A program made the translations under genes and the position numbers. 64,000 nucleotides of DNA from Streptomyces sp. CB02058 (GTDB taxonomy: Bacteria > Actinomycetota > Actinomycetes > Streptomycetales > Streptomycetaceae). The number at the start of each line of letters is the position of its first letter. Position 1 is the stretch's first letter. The stretch lies in contig NZ_LIPG01000002.1 of assembly GCF_001905505.1 (NCBI RefSeq), forward strand, positions 744,001 through 808,000, written 5' to 3'. This document shows, one piece after another, positions 48,597 through 57,927 of the stretch. The notes under the pieces are model-generated. The model did not search any database. It saw only the letters and a program-made list of their open reading frames with translations, and was not told where the DNA came from.

Positions 48597-49265
48597 TCAG
48601 TGCCCGGCCGGGGCGTCGGCCACTGCCACTCCCGTCACCGTGGCCGTCGGGGACGGGCGGCGGACGACGAGCGCGGCGAGGGCGCCCGCCAGGAACAGGG
48701 CCAGGACCGAGACCGCAGTGCCCAGCCAGCTCGCGCCCAGCCACTGGCCGCCGAAGTAGCCGAGGCCCACGCTGTAGACCGCCCAGGCCACACCCGCGAC
48801 GGCCGACCAGGGCAGGAATTCCTTCACCTTGCGGTGAGCGGCGCCCGCGCCCAGGGAGACGACGGAGCGGCCTGCCGGTGCGAAGCGCGCGACAACGACG
48901 AGGGCGCCTCCGCCACGGCTCAGCGCGGCGCCGAGACGTTCCTGCGCGGTGGTGAGGCGGCGGGAGCGTGCGATGGCCCGGTCGAGGCGGTCGCCGCCGC
49001 GCCAGGCGAGGCGGTAGGCGACGAGGTCGCCGAGGACCGAGGCGGTCGCCGCGCAGAGCGTCAGGACGAGCAGGGAGGGCACGTGCCGCGTGGCCTCCCC
49101 GGCCGCCGCGGTGACCGTCGTCGTGCTCGCGGCCGCGGCGGTGGCGGCGGTGATCACCAGTACACCGCTGGGCAGCACGGGCAGGAAGACGTCCAGGAGT
49201 ACGGAGAGGGCGACCACCGCGTAGATCCATGGGCTGCCGGTCAGCGCACCCACACTCTCCAGCAC
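48597..49265 (-). CDS. DedA/VTT-domain membrane protein
   Basis: GTG 49265 gives 222 residues. VFLPVLPSGVLVITA, VLGDLVAYRLAWRGG and ARFAPAGRSVVSLGAGAAHR show the DedA/SNARE-associated core, including the conserved F/ARFxPxxR segment. About five hydrophobic helices are visible. DedA proteins move lipid carriers and support envelope homeostasis and proton motive force. Confidence 0.9.
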   Translation of the reverse strand: MLESVGALTGSPWIYAVVALSVLLDVFLPVLPSGVLVITAATAAAASTTTVTAAAGEATRHVPSLLVLTLCAATASVLGDLVAYRLAWRGGDRLDRAIARSRRLTTAQERLGAALSRGGGALVVVARFAPAGRSVVSLGAGAAHRKVKEFLPWSAVAGVAWAVYSVGLGYFGGQWLGASWLGTAVSVLALFLAGALAALVVRRPSPTATVTGVAVADAPAGH

Positions 49266-49408
49266 GTTCTACTCCCCGTTCCGTGTTCCGTCTCAACGCC
49301 GCGACGTCGCAGGGGAGCGGCAGGAGCGGCAGGGCCAGCTGTACAGCGTACGCCTGCTGTTCACCCGGCATTCGCCGCCGACCCGGGGATGTTGTGGAGG
49401 TCACGTAC

Positions 49409-49445
49409 GCCCCGGCACCCCTCGTAGGGAAGGGGGGCCGGGGCG
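49409..49445 (-). terminator. Terminator after doxX-like gene
   Basis: CGCCCCGGC and GCCGGGGCG with inner CCCC/GGGG form a hairpin 16 bp beyond the DoxX stop. Confidence 0.55.
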
Positions 49446-49460
49446 CGGGGTGCGGGGTGG

Positions 49461-49919
49461 TCAGACCGAGACGGTCCGGGCCTGTTCGCGGGCGGGCTCG
49501 TCCTCGCGTACGGCGCTGTCGCGCGAGGAGAACAGCCGGTCGAGGGCCAGGGCGCCGGGGCCGGTGAAGACCAGGAGCAGGAAGGCCCAGCAGAAGACGG
49601 CCGAGGCCTCGCCGCCGTTCTGCAGGGGGAACAGCGACTCGGGCTGGTGGACCTTGAAGTACGCGTAGGCCATGGAGCCGGAGGCGACGAAGGCGGCGAT
49701 GCGGGTGCCCAGGCCGAGGGCGACGAGGGCGCCGCCGACGAGCTGGATCACGGCCGCGTACCAGCCGGGCCAGGTGCCGGCGGGGACGGTGCCGCCGCCC
49801 ATGGCGCCGCCGAGGACTCCGAAGAGCGAGGCGGCGCCGTGGCAGGCGAAGAGGAAACCGATGACGACCCGGAAGAGTCCGAGTGCGTACGGCTGGGCCC
49901 GGTTCAGACGTATGGACAT
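49461..49919 (-). CDS. DoxX-family membrane protein
   Basis: This 152-residue protein starts MSIRLNRAQPYALGLFRVVI and has four TM helices. GFLFACHGAASLFG, WYAAVIQLVGGALVALGL and AVFCWAFLLLVFTGPGALAL are DoxX features. The C-terminal tail (DRLFSSRDSAVREDEP) is charged. DoxX proteins act with membrane reductases in thiol and redox stress. A candidate iron-regulator site lies upstream at 49972. Confidence 0.9.
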   Translation of the reverse strand: MSIRLNRAQPYALGLFRVVIGFLFACHGAASLFGVLGGAMGGGTVPAGTWPGWYAAVIQLVGGALVALGLGTRIAAFVASGSMAYAYFKVHQPESLFPLQNGGEASAVFCWAFLLLVFTGPGALALDRLFSSRDSAVREDEPAREQARTVSV

Positions 49920-49971
49920 GGAGAGTGGGGCTCCTTCGGTCTGGGGACGTGAACCGATCGAGAGCCCTCAA

Positions 49972-49991
49972 GGTTAGGTTGGCCTCATTAT
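49972..49991. promoter_or_regulatory. Half-conserved DmdR/IdeR-like box
   Basis: On the minus strand AGGCCAACCTAAC matches the right half of the iron box TTAGGTTAGGCTAACCTAA well; the left half is poor. It lies about 55 bp before the doxX-like start. Weak evidence. Confidence 0.3.
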
Positions 49992-50032
49992 TACTTGCAA
50001 GTTCAACATTATGTCGACTGGCTGAAAATCGA

Positions 50033-51709
<1,677 letters not shown>

Positions 51710-51832
51710 GTGTGCCCTCCTCGTGTCGCCGTGACCGATGGCTCCGTAGGGTACGGAACGAGCGAGGGGGGTGGGCCGGTTCCGCCGGGTGCCCCGGGCC
51801 CAGGGGCCCGGGGCGCGGACGGGCGGGCTGGT

Positions 51833-52465
51833 TCAGCAGCCGTTCAGGACGGACTGCAGGGCACTCTTCTCGGTCGAGTCGACGCTGAGGCCGTAGTAGT
51901 GCTTCACGTGCACCCAGGCGCGTGCGTAGGTGCAGCGGTAGGCCGTGCGCGACGGCAGCCACTCGCCCGGGTCCTGGTCGCTCTTGGACTGGTTGACGTT
52001 GTCGGTGACCGCGATGAGCTGAGGGCGGGTCAGGTCGTTGGCGAAGGACTGGCGCTGGGCGGTGGTCCAGCTGCTCGCCCCGGAGCGCCAGGCCTCGGCG
52101 AGCGGGACCATGTGGTCGATGTCCAGGTCGGACGCGGCGGTCCAGGTCGCGCCGTCGTACTGCGAGTACCAGCTGCCGCTGGTCGCGGCGCAGGAGGAGT
52201 CCTGGACGACGCCGGTGCCGTCGCGCTTCAGCACCACCTCACGGGTGTTGCAGGCGCCCGACTGCGTGATCCAGTGCGGGAACTTGTCGCGGCTGTAACC
52301 GCTCGACGAGCCCTCGGCGGAGACGGTGAGCTGGCTCAGATACGTGCGGGCCGTCGAGGCGGCGACCGGGGTGGGCATCGCGGCCTGGGCGGTCGGGGCC
52401 GTGAGGAGACCGGTGGTTGCGGCGAGTGCGACGACGGCTATGCGACGCGCGTAGATACCGGACAT
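51833..52465 (-). CDS. Secreted HNH-family endonuclease
   Basis: ATG 52465 gives 210 residues. A signal peptide (MSGIYARRIAVVALAATTGL to TAQA) is followed by RDKFPHWITQSGACNTREVV, SDLDIDHMVPLAEAW, and LTRPQLIAVTDNVNQSKSDQ with WLPSRTAYRCTYARAWVHVK. DIDHMVPLAEAW is the HNH/DUF1524 active site, and N-x-S-K-x-D-x-x-P-x-x-W is conserved in secreted Streptomyces nucleases. It probably degrades external DNA. Confidence 0.92.
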   Translation of the reverse strand: MSGIYARRIAVVALAATTGLLTAPTAQAAMPTPVAASTARTYLSQLTVSAEGSSSGYSRDKFPHWITQSGACNTREVVLKRDGTGVVQDSSCAATSGSWYSQYDGATWTAASDLDIDHMVPLAEAWRSGASSWTTAQRQSFANDLTRPQLIAVTDNVNQSKSDQDPGEWLPSRTAYRCTYARAWVHVKHYYGLSVDSTEKSALQSVLNGC

Positions 52466-52680
52466 GCGAACTCCCTTGATGTGGGGGGCTTCGGGCGGGC
52501 GACCTGTGGAGCCAGGCCATCGTGGCGGCGCCGGGTTTCGGTGGGGTGGTCGCCAGGTAACAGAGTGACGACATGCGCACGTCACATCAAGGGGTAGGAC
52601 GGTAGGTCTGACGTCCCGTCCGAAGCGTGTTCGAGCACGGGTGCTGACGGTGTGCCGACCCGACGGGGCGTACGGGGCAA

Positions 52681-52785
52681 TGGCGGCTCGCTCCGGCTCG
52701 ACCGGCCGCACGGGACTGGCGGCGCGCTCCGGTTCGGCGGGCTCACGGGCAGCGGCGGCGCGCTCCGGTTCGGCGGACAGCACGG
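52681..52785. repeat. Short GC-rich direct repeats
   Basis: GCGGCGCGCTCCGGTTCGGCGG occurs twice and GCGGCTCGCTCCGGCTCGACCGG once, spaced about 36-40 bp. The 52600-52890 interval has no convincing gene. Confidence 0.5.
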
Positions 52786-52890
52786 GGGCTCGCGGCGCTC
52801 GGGCTGCCCGGCGGCCGCACCGGGAGCCGGTGGCGCTCGGCGGCCCGCGAGCGGGTCCGCGGCCTCCGTGCGAGGTCCTAGGGTGGCCGG

Positions 52891-53625
52891 GTGCTGCTTC
52901 CGGTCACTCCCACGCTCGGCGTCGTCCTCGCCGTCCTGCTGGTCTTCGCCGCCGCCGTCGCGGCGTGGGCCTCGCTCGGCAGGTCCCGCGAGATCGCCGT
53001 CGCCGGGCTGCGGGCGGCGGTCCAACTGGCCGCCGTCTCACTGCTCATCGGCTGGGTGGTGCGTTCCCTGGGGCCGCTGCTGGGCTTCCTGGTCCTGATG
53101 TTCGCGGTCGCGGTGCGCACCGCGGGGCGGCGGATCACCGGCAACCGCACCTGGTGGTGGACCGCACTGCCGATCGGCGCGGGGGTGGTGCCCGTGGTCG
53201 TGGCGCTGCTGCTCACCGGGCTCATCCCGGTGCGCGGCATCGCGCTGATCCCGGTCACGGGCATCCTCATCGGGGGTGCGCTCACCGCGACGGTGCTCGG
53301 CGGGCGGCGCGCGCTGGACGAACTCGCCACCCGGCGCGGGGAGGTGGAGGCCGGGATGGCGCTCGGCCTGCTCGACCGGGACGCGCGGCTGGAGATCGCC
53401 CGCCCCGCCGCGTCGGACGCGCTGCTGCCCGGACTCGACCAGACCCGGACGGTGGGGCTCGTCACCCTCCCGGGCGCCTTCGTGGGCATGCTGCTCGGCG
53501 GCGCCTCACCGGTGGAGGCGGGTGCGGTGCAACTGTTCGTCCTGGTCGCGCTGATGGCCGTACAGGCCGTGGCCGTCGCGCTGGTACTGGAGCTGATCGC
53601 GCGGGGGCTGCTGCACCGGGAGTGA
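52891..53625 (+). CDS. FetB/UPF0014-like metal export permease
   Basis: GTG 52891 gives 244 residues with seven or so TM helices: LAVLLVFAAAVAAWASLGRS, AVQLAAVSLLIGWVVRSLGP, TALPIGAGVVPVVVALLLTG, GIALIPVTGILIGGALTATV, and TLPGAFVGMLLGGASPVEAG. LPGAFVGMLLGG with the earlier RLEIA..A..DALLPGLDQT is the FetB (YbbM) signature. FetB normally pairs with ATPase FetA to export iron; no FetA gene is adjacent. Confidence 0.88.
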   Translation: MLLPVTPTLGVVLAVLLVFAAAVAAWASLGRSREIAVAGLRAAVQLAAVSLLIGWVVRSLGPLLGFLVLMFAVAVRTAGRRITGNRTWWWTALPIGAGVVPVVVALLLTGLIPVRGIALIPVTGILIGGALTATVLGGRRALDELATRRGEVEAGMALGLLDRDARLEIARPAASDALLPGLDQTRTVGLVTLPGAFVGMLLGGASPVEAGAVQLFVLVALMAVQAVAVALVLELIARGLLHRE

Positions 53626-53713
53626 GCGGGGCGTGCGTGGGTGCGGGCGCGAGCCGCGCGGTGCGGGCAGGGCTGTGGCGGGGCGGTGATCGCCGGTGTC
53701 GGGAGGAAGCGGC

Positions 53714-54376
53714 TCAGCGAGCGTCGACGTGCAGGCGGATCGAGCCGTCCGCGACCGCCTCCACGCGGAGTGCCGTCAGGTCCTCGACATGGGCGTCGGG
53801 GGAGAGCGCCGCCGCGCGCGGGCCGACGCCGACGACGCGCATGCCCGCCGCCCGGCCCGCCGCGATGCCCGCCTCGGAGTCCTCGAACACGATGCAGTCC
53901 GCCGCGTCGAAGCCCAGCTCGGCCGCGCCCTTGAGGAAGCCCTCGGGGTCGGGCTTGCTCGCGCCGACCATCTCGGCGGTCACCCGGGTCCCCGGCATCG
54001 GCAGCGCGGCGGCCCCCATGCGGGCCTGGGCGAGCGCCTCGTCGGCCGAGGTCACCAGCGCGTGCGGGAGGTCCGCGATCGCGGCCATGAAGGCGGGGGC
54101 GCCGCCGATGGGGACCACGCCCTCGGTGTCCGCGGTCTCCTCGGCGAGCATGACGCGGTTCTCCGCGTAGTTCTGCTCCATGGGGCGGTCCGGCAGCAGG
54201 GCGGCCATCGTGGCGTAACCCTGACGGCCGTGGACCACCTTGAGCGCCGCCTCGGGATCGAGCCCCTGTGCGAGCGCCCAGCGGCGCCAGCAGCGCTCGA
54301 CCACCGCGTCGGAATTGACGAGGGTGCCGTCCATGTCGAGCAGGAGGGCGCGGGCTTCGAGGACGGTGGCCGGCAT
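53714..54376 (-). CDS. HAD-family phosphatase (beta-phosphoglucomutase-like)
   Basis: ATG 54376 (GGAG at spacing 7; ATG 54382 is alternative) gives 220 residues. Motif I is ALLLDMDGTLVNSDAV, motif II HALVTSADEALAQAR, the lysine is in VGASKPDPEGFLKGA, and motif IV is CIVFEDSEAGIAAGRAAG. A helical cap follows motif I. The class resembles sugar-phosphate phosphatases (Gph, YfbT, GPP types). Substrate unknown. Confidence 0.92.
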   Translation of the reverse strand: MPATVLEARALLLDMDGTLVNSDAVVERCWRRWALAQGLDPEAALKVVHGRQGYATMAALLPDRPMEQNYAENRVMLAEETADTEGVVPIGGAPAFMAAIADLPHALVTSADEALAQARMGAAALPMPGTRVTAEMVGASKPDPEGFLKGAAELGFDAADCIVFEDSEAGIAAGRAAGMRVVGVGPRAAALSPDAHVEDLTALRVEAVADGSIRLHVDAR

Positions 54377-54436
54377 GGGCATGCTCCAGAGCGCGGGGGG
54401 ACAGCTCACGGCTGCGGTGAAGAAGACAAGCAGCCC

Positions 54437-54464
54437 CGCCCGCCGGTCAGGGAGAACGGGCGGA
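54437..54464. terminator. Hairpin between HAD and peptidoglycan-binding genes
   Basis: CCGCCCG and CGGGCGG form a 7-bp stem with a 14-nt loop. It may end the peptidoglycan-binding gene on the minus strand (stop at 54531). Confidence 0.45.
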
Positions 54465-54530
54465 GGCTACTTTGTTCCATCACGGTACAAAAACCGGCGC
54501 CGAAACGCCAATCCGGTGCCGGGCGGGCTC

Positions 54531-55529
54531 TCAGGAATGCCGCCCCGCGCCGGTCGTCCGCTCCTCCAGGGCGCGGCGGGTCTCCGGTCCGTACACACCC
54601 GAAGGGTCGTCCTGTGCCGAGATCCATCGCTGGAACTCGGCGACGGCGTCCTCCACCCGGTCCCCGTACTCGCCGTCCTCCGGCCCCCGGTAGATCCAGA
54701 TCTCCTGAAGCCGGCGCTGGAGCTCGGCGACCTCGGCGCCCTCGTCCCCGCGCCTCAGGGTGGGACCGGCGGCGAGCGCGGGCGGAGCCGCCGGGGTCGT
54801 GGTGGGCGCCTGCGTCGCGGACGCCGTGGGCGTCGGTGAAGCGGAAGGTGTGGCCGTACGGGACGCCGAGGGGCTCCGCGACGGGGTGGGCGACGCCGAT
54901 GCCGACGCGGACGCCGACCGGGACGGGGTGGCCGACGCGGACGCCGAGGGGGACTCCGACACGGACGCGGCCGGGCCGTCCGTCGAATCCGGCACGCTCG
55001 TCGTCGTGATCTCGGGCAGGACCGTGTCCCGCCGCTCGGCGCCGTCGAACAGACCCCCGGCGAAGGCGGCCGTGCCCACCACCGCGACGACGGCGGCGCC
55101 CACCGCGGCGACCGTGAAGGGCCGGCGGCGGCGCGGCTGCACCGGGTCGGGCCCGCCGCCCGCATAGGCCGCGGCCGTACGCCGGTGAGCCTCGTCCGGG
55201 GCGACGGCGTCGGGCAGCGGCCCCGGCAGATCACCCGGTACGGGGCCCGGGGCGCCACCGATGAACAGGGGCATCGTGGTGGCCGCCGCGGGGGCGTCCC
55301 GGTCCTGCGCGTCCTCGCCGCCCAGCGTCACGTACGGCCGGATCCGCAGCGGGTCGAAGTCCTCGGCCGCCGCCATCTCGGCCGAGCGCGCGTCCCGGCC
55401 CGCCGTCCAGGCATCCTGGCCCCGGCCGGACGATCCGCCCGGTGCGGGCGTACCGGCTCCGCAGGCGCACCCCGCCCCGGGTCTCGCGCTCTGCCCGCCG
55501 CCGCACTCCGGGCATATATGTCCGGTCAT
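54531..55529 (-). CDS. Membrane protein with zinc ribbon and peptidoglycan-binding domain
   Basis: ATG 55529 (GGAGG upstream) gives 332 residues. The N-terminus has CPECGGG and CACG cysteines. A TM helix (RPFTVAAVGAAVVAVVGTAA) follows near residue 140. Then comes a long Ser/Ala/Pro/Thr linker with repeated SPSASASATPS-like words. The C-terminal 70 residues are a PG_binding_1 domain (LRRGDEGAEVAELQRRLQEI, YRGPEDGEYGDRVEDAVAEF). The domain would reach the cell wall. The cysteine motif is cytoplasmic and could sense metal or redox. Confidence 0.88.
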   Translation of the reverse strand: MTGHICPECGGGQSARPGAGCACGAGTPAPGGSSGRGQDAWTAGRDARSAEMAAAEDFDPLRIRPYVTLGGEDAQDRDAPAAATTMPLFIGGAPGPVPGDLPGPLPDAVAPDEAHRRTAAAYAGGGPDPVQPRRRRPFTVAAVGAAVVAVVGTAAFAGGLFDGAERRDTVLPEITTTSVPDSTDGPAASVSESPSASASATPSRSASASASASPTPSRSPSASRTATPSASPTPTASATQAPTTTPAAPPALAAGPTLRRGDEGAEVAELQRRLQEIWIYRGPEDGEYGDRVEDAVAEFQRWISAQDDPSGVYGPETRRALEERTTGAGRHS

Positions 55530-55668
55530 CGTGGGTTCCCCTCCCCTTTGAACTGCTGCGATTATGCAGGCCGCCACGGGGAAGCCCAACCGGCCTTTCC
55601 GCTGCTCGGCAGGCCATAACGGCACACAGCGGCCAGGATGGGGGTGAAGCGGACCCGAGGAGATGCTC

Positions 55669-57714
55669 ATGGCCCAGCAGTTGAGCCCGCCACCCCTTGC
55701 GTCGGGTGAGGGGCGGTCCAGGCGGAGTGTCCTGGTGTCCATCGGTGCCCTGCTGCTCGGCATGCTGCTCGCCGCACTCGATCAGACCATCGTCTCCACC
55801 GCCCTTCCCACGATCGTCAGCGAGCTGGGCGGCCTGGACCATCTGTCCTGGGTCGTCACCGCCTACATGCTGGCGGCGACCGCGGCCACCCCGCTCTGGG
55901 GCAAGCTCGGCGACCAGTACGGGCGCAAGAAGCTCTTCCAGACGGCCATCGTCATCTTCCTCGTCGGCTCCGCGCTCTGCGGGATGGCCCAGAACATGCC
56001 TCAGCTGATCGGCTTCCGCGCCCTCCAGGGGCTCGGCGGCGGCGGGCTGATGGTGCTCTCCATGGCGATCGTCGGCGACATCGTCACCCCGCGCGAACGA
56101 GGGAAGTACCAGGGCCTGTTCGGTGCCGTCTTCGGTGTCACCAGCGTCCTGGGGCCGCTGCTCGGCGGCTTCTTCACCGAGCACCTCAGCTGGCGCTGGG
56201 TCTTCTACATCAACCTGCCCATCGGCGTCGTCGCGCTGCTCGTCATCGCCGCGGCCCTGCACATCCCGGTCCGCCGCACCAAGCACACCATCGACTACCT
56301 CGGCACCTTCCTCATCGCCTCGGTCGCCACCTGCCTGGTCCTCGTCGCCTCGCTCGGCGGCACCACCTGGGCCTGGAGCTCCGTACAGATCATCGCCCTC
56401 GCGGTCCTCGCCGTGGTGCTGCTCGTGGCGTTCGTCGCGGCCGAGCGCCGGGCCGCCGAACCCGTGCTGCCGCTGAAGCTGTTCCGGATGAGGACCTTCA
56501 GCCTCGTCGCCGCGATCAGCTTCGTCATCGGCTTCGCGATGTTCGGCGCGATGACCTATCTGCCGACCTTCCTCCAGGTCGTGCACGGCATCTCCCCGAC
56601 GATGTCCGGCGTGCACATGCTGCCGATGGTCTTCGGCATGCTGATCACCTCGACCGGCTCCGGCCAGCTCGTCAGCCGTACGGGCCGCTGGAAGGTCTTC
56701 CCGATCGCCGGCACCGCGGTCACCGTCGTCGGTCTGCTGCTGCTCCACACGCTCTCGGAGAACAGCTCCACCTGGACGATGAGCCTCTGCTTCTTCGTCT
56801 TCGGCGCAGGGCTCGGCCTCGTGATGCAGGTGCTCGTGCTGATCGTGCAGAACTCCGTCGGATACGAGGACCTCGGCGTCGCCACCTCGGGGGCGACCTT
56901 CTTCAGGTCCATCGGAGCCTCGTTCGGTGTGGCCGTCTTCGGCACCATCTTCACCAACAGGCTGAGCGGCAAACTGGAGGACGCACTCAGCGGCCGCCCG
57001 CTCCCGCCCGGCGTCGACGCCGGTGCCCTGGCGGCCGATCCCCGGGCCATCGGCGAGCTCCCGGCGGATCTGCGCTCCTCGGTCCTCAGCGCCTACTCGA
57101 CCTCGATCACCGACGTCTTCCTCTACGCGGCCCCCGTCGTCCTCGTCGCCTTCGTCTTCGCCTGGTTCCTCAAGGAGGAGCCCCTGCGCGGCTCGGTGAC
57201 CGCACCCGACACCAGCGAGACGCTGGCCTCCAACCCGGTCCAGCGGTCCTCGTACGACGAGTGCGCCCGCGCCCTCTCGGTGCTCGCCACCCGGGAGGGG
57301 CGCCGCGAGATCTACGAGAAGATCACCGCCAAGGCGGGCTACGACCTGCTGCCCGCCGCCAGCTGGCTGCTGCTGCGCATCAAACGGCACGGCACCGTCG
57401 AGCCCGGACGGCTCGCCGAGGTCGCCCCGGTGCCGCTGCGGGTGATCACCTCGGCCGCCCGGCAGGTGGAGGAACGCGGTCTGGCCAGGCGCGAGGGCAT
57501 GCAGCTCGTGCTCACCGAGCGGGGCGCGGAGGCCGTGGTCAAGCTGTCGGGGGCCCGCGAGGAGTCACTGGCCGAGCTGCTGGGCGACTGGTGGGGACCC
57601 GACCGGCCCACCGACCTGGTCCGCCTCGTCGCGGAGCTGACGGCCGAGGTGAGCGGATCGAGCAAGGAACGCCCCCACATGCCCGACCCGCGCCGCGACC
57701 ACTCGGTGGGCTGA
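55669..57714 (+). CDS. MFS drug exporter (DHA2, 14 TM) with C-terminal MarR-like tail
   Basis: ATG 55669 (GGAG at spacing 6) gives 681 residues. Residues about 20-515 form a 14-TM EmrB/QacA antiporter: LDQTIVSTALPTIVSELGGL (motif D1), GKLGDQYGRKKLFQTAIVIF (motif A), and GVTSVLGPLLGGFFTEHLSW (motif C). After about residue 530 comes a soluble part, DECARALSVLATREGRREIY, LLPAASWLLLRIKRHGTVEP and ARQVEERGLARREGMQLVLT, which resembles a winged-helix MarR domain. Transporter-tail fusions of this type occur in Streptomyces. Drug or metabolite unknown. Confidence 0.9.
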   Translation: MAQQLSPPPLASGEGRSRRSVLVSIGALLLGMLLAALDQTIVSTALPTIVSELGGLDHLSWVVTAYMLAATAATPLWGKLGDQYGRKKLFQTAIVIFLVGSALCGMAQNMPQLIGFRALQGLGGGGLMVLSMAIVGDIVTPRERGKYQGLFGAVFGVTSVLGPLLGGFFTEHLSWRWVFYINLPIGVVALLVIAAALHIPVRRTKHTIDYLGTFLIASVATCLVLVASLGGTTWAWSSVQIIALAVLAVVLLVAFVAAERRAAEPVLPLKLFRMRTFSLVAAISFVIGFAMFGAMTYLPTFLQVVHGISPTMSGVHMLPMVFGMLITSTGSGQLVSRTGRWKVFPIAGTAVTVVGLLLLHTLSENSSTWTMSLCFFVFGAGLGLVMQVLVLIVQNSVGYEDLGVATSGATFFRSIGASFGVAVFGTIFTNRLSGKLEDALSGRPLPPGVDAGALAADPRAIGELPADLRSSVLSAYSTSITDVFLYAAPVVLVAFVFAWFLKEEPLRGSVTAPDTSETLASNPVQRSSYDECARALSVLATREGRREIYEKITAKAGYDLLPAASWLLLRIKRHGTVEPGRLAEVAPVPLRVITSAARQVEERGLARREGMQLVLTERGAEAVVKLSGAREESLAELLGDWWGPDRPTDLVRLVAELTAEVSGSSKERPHMPDPRRDHSVG

Positions 57715-57927
57715 CGGGGCTGACCGGGCCGGGCCCCGGCCCCGGTGGCGCGGAACCTCACGTATGACGGACAGACCAGGGCTCCGACCTCGACGGAAAC
57801 AGCCGTCATTCGGTCATTCTTTCGGCAAATGAGTGGTGACAGTCAGGCGAAGTGGGGGTTGATTGGGTCTACCTCACAGGGCAATGCGAGGCTACATCCG
57901 CACAAACCCGGGCCGAGGGGACAGTGC

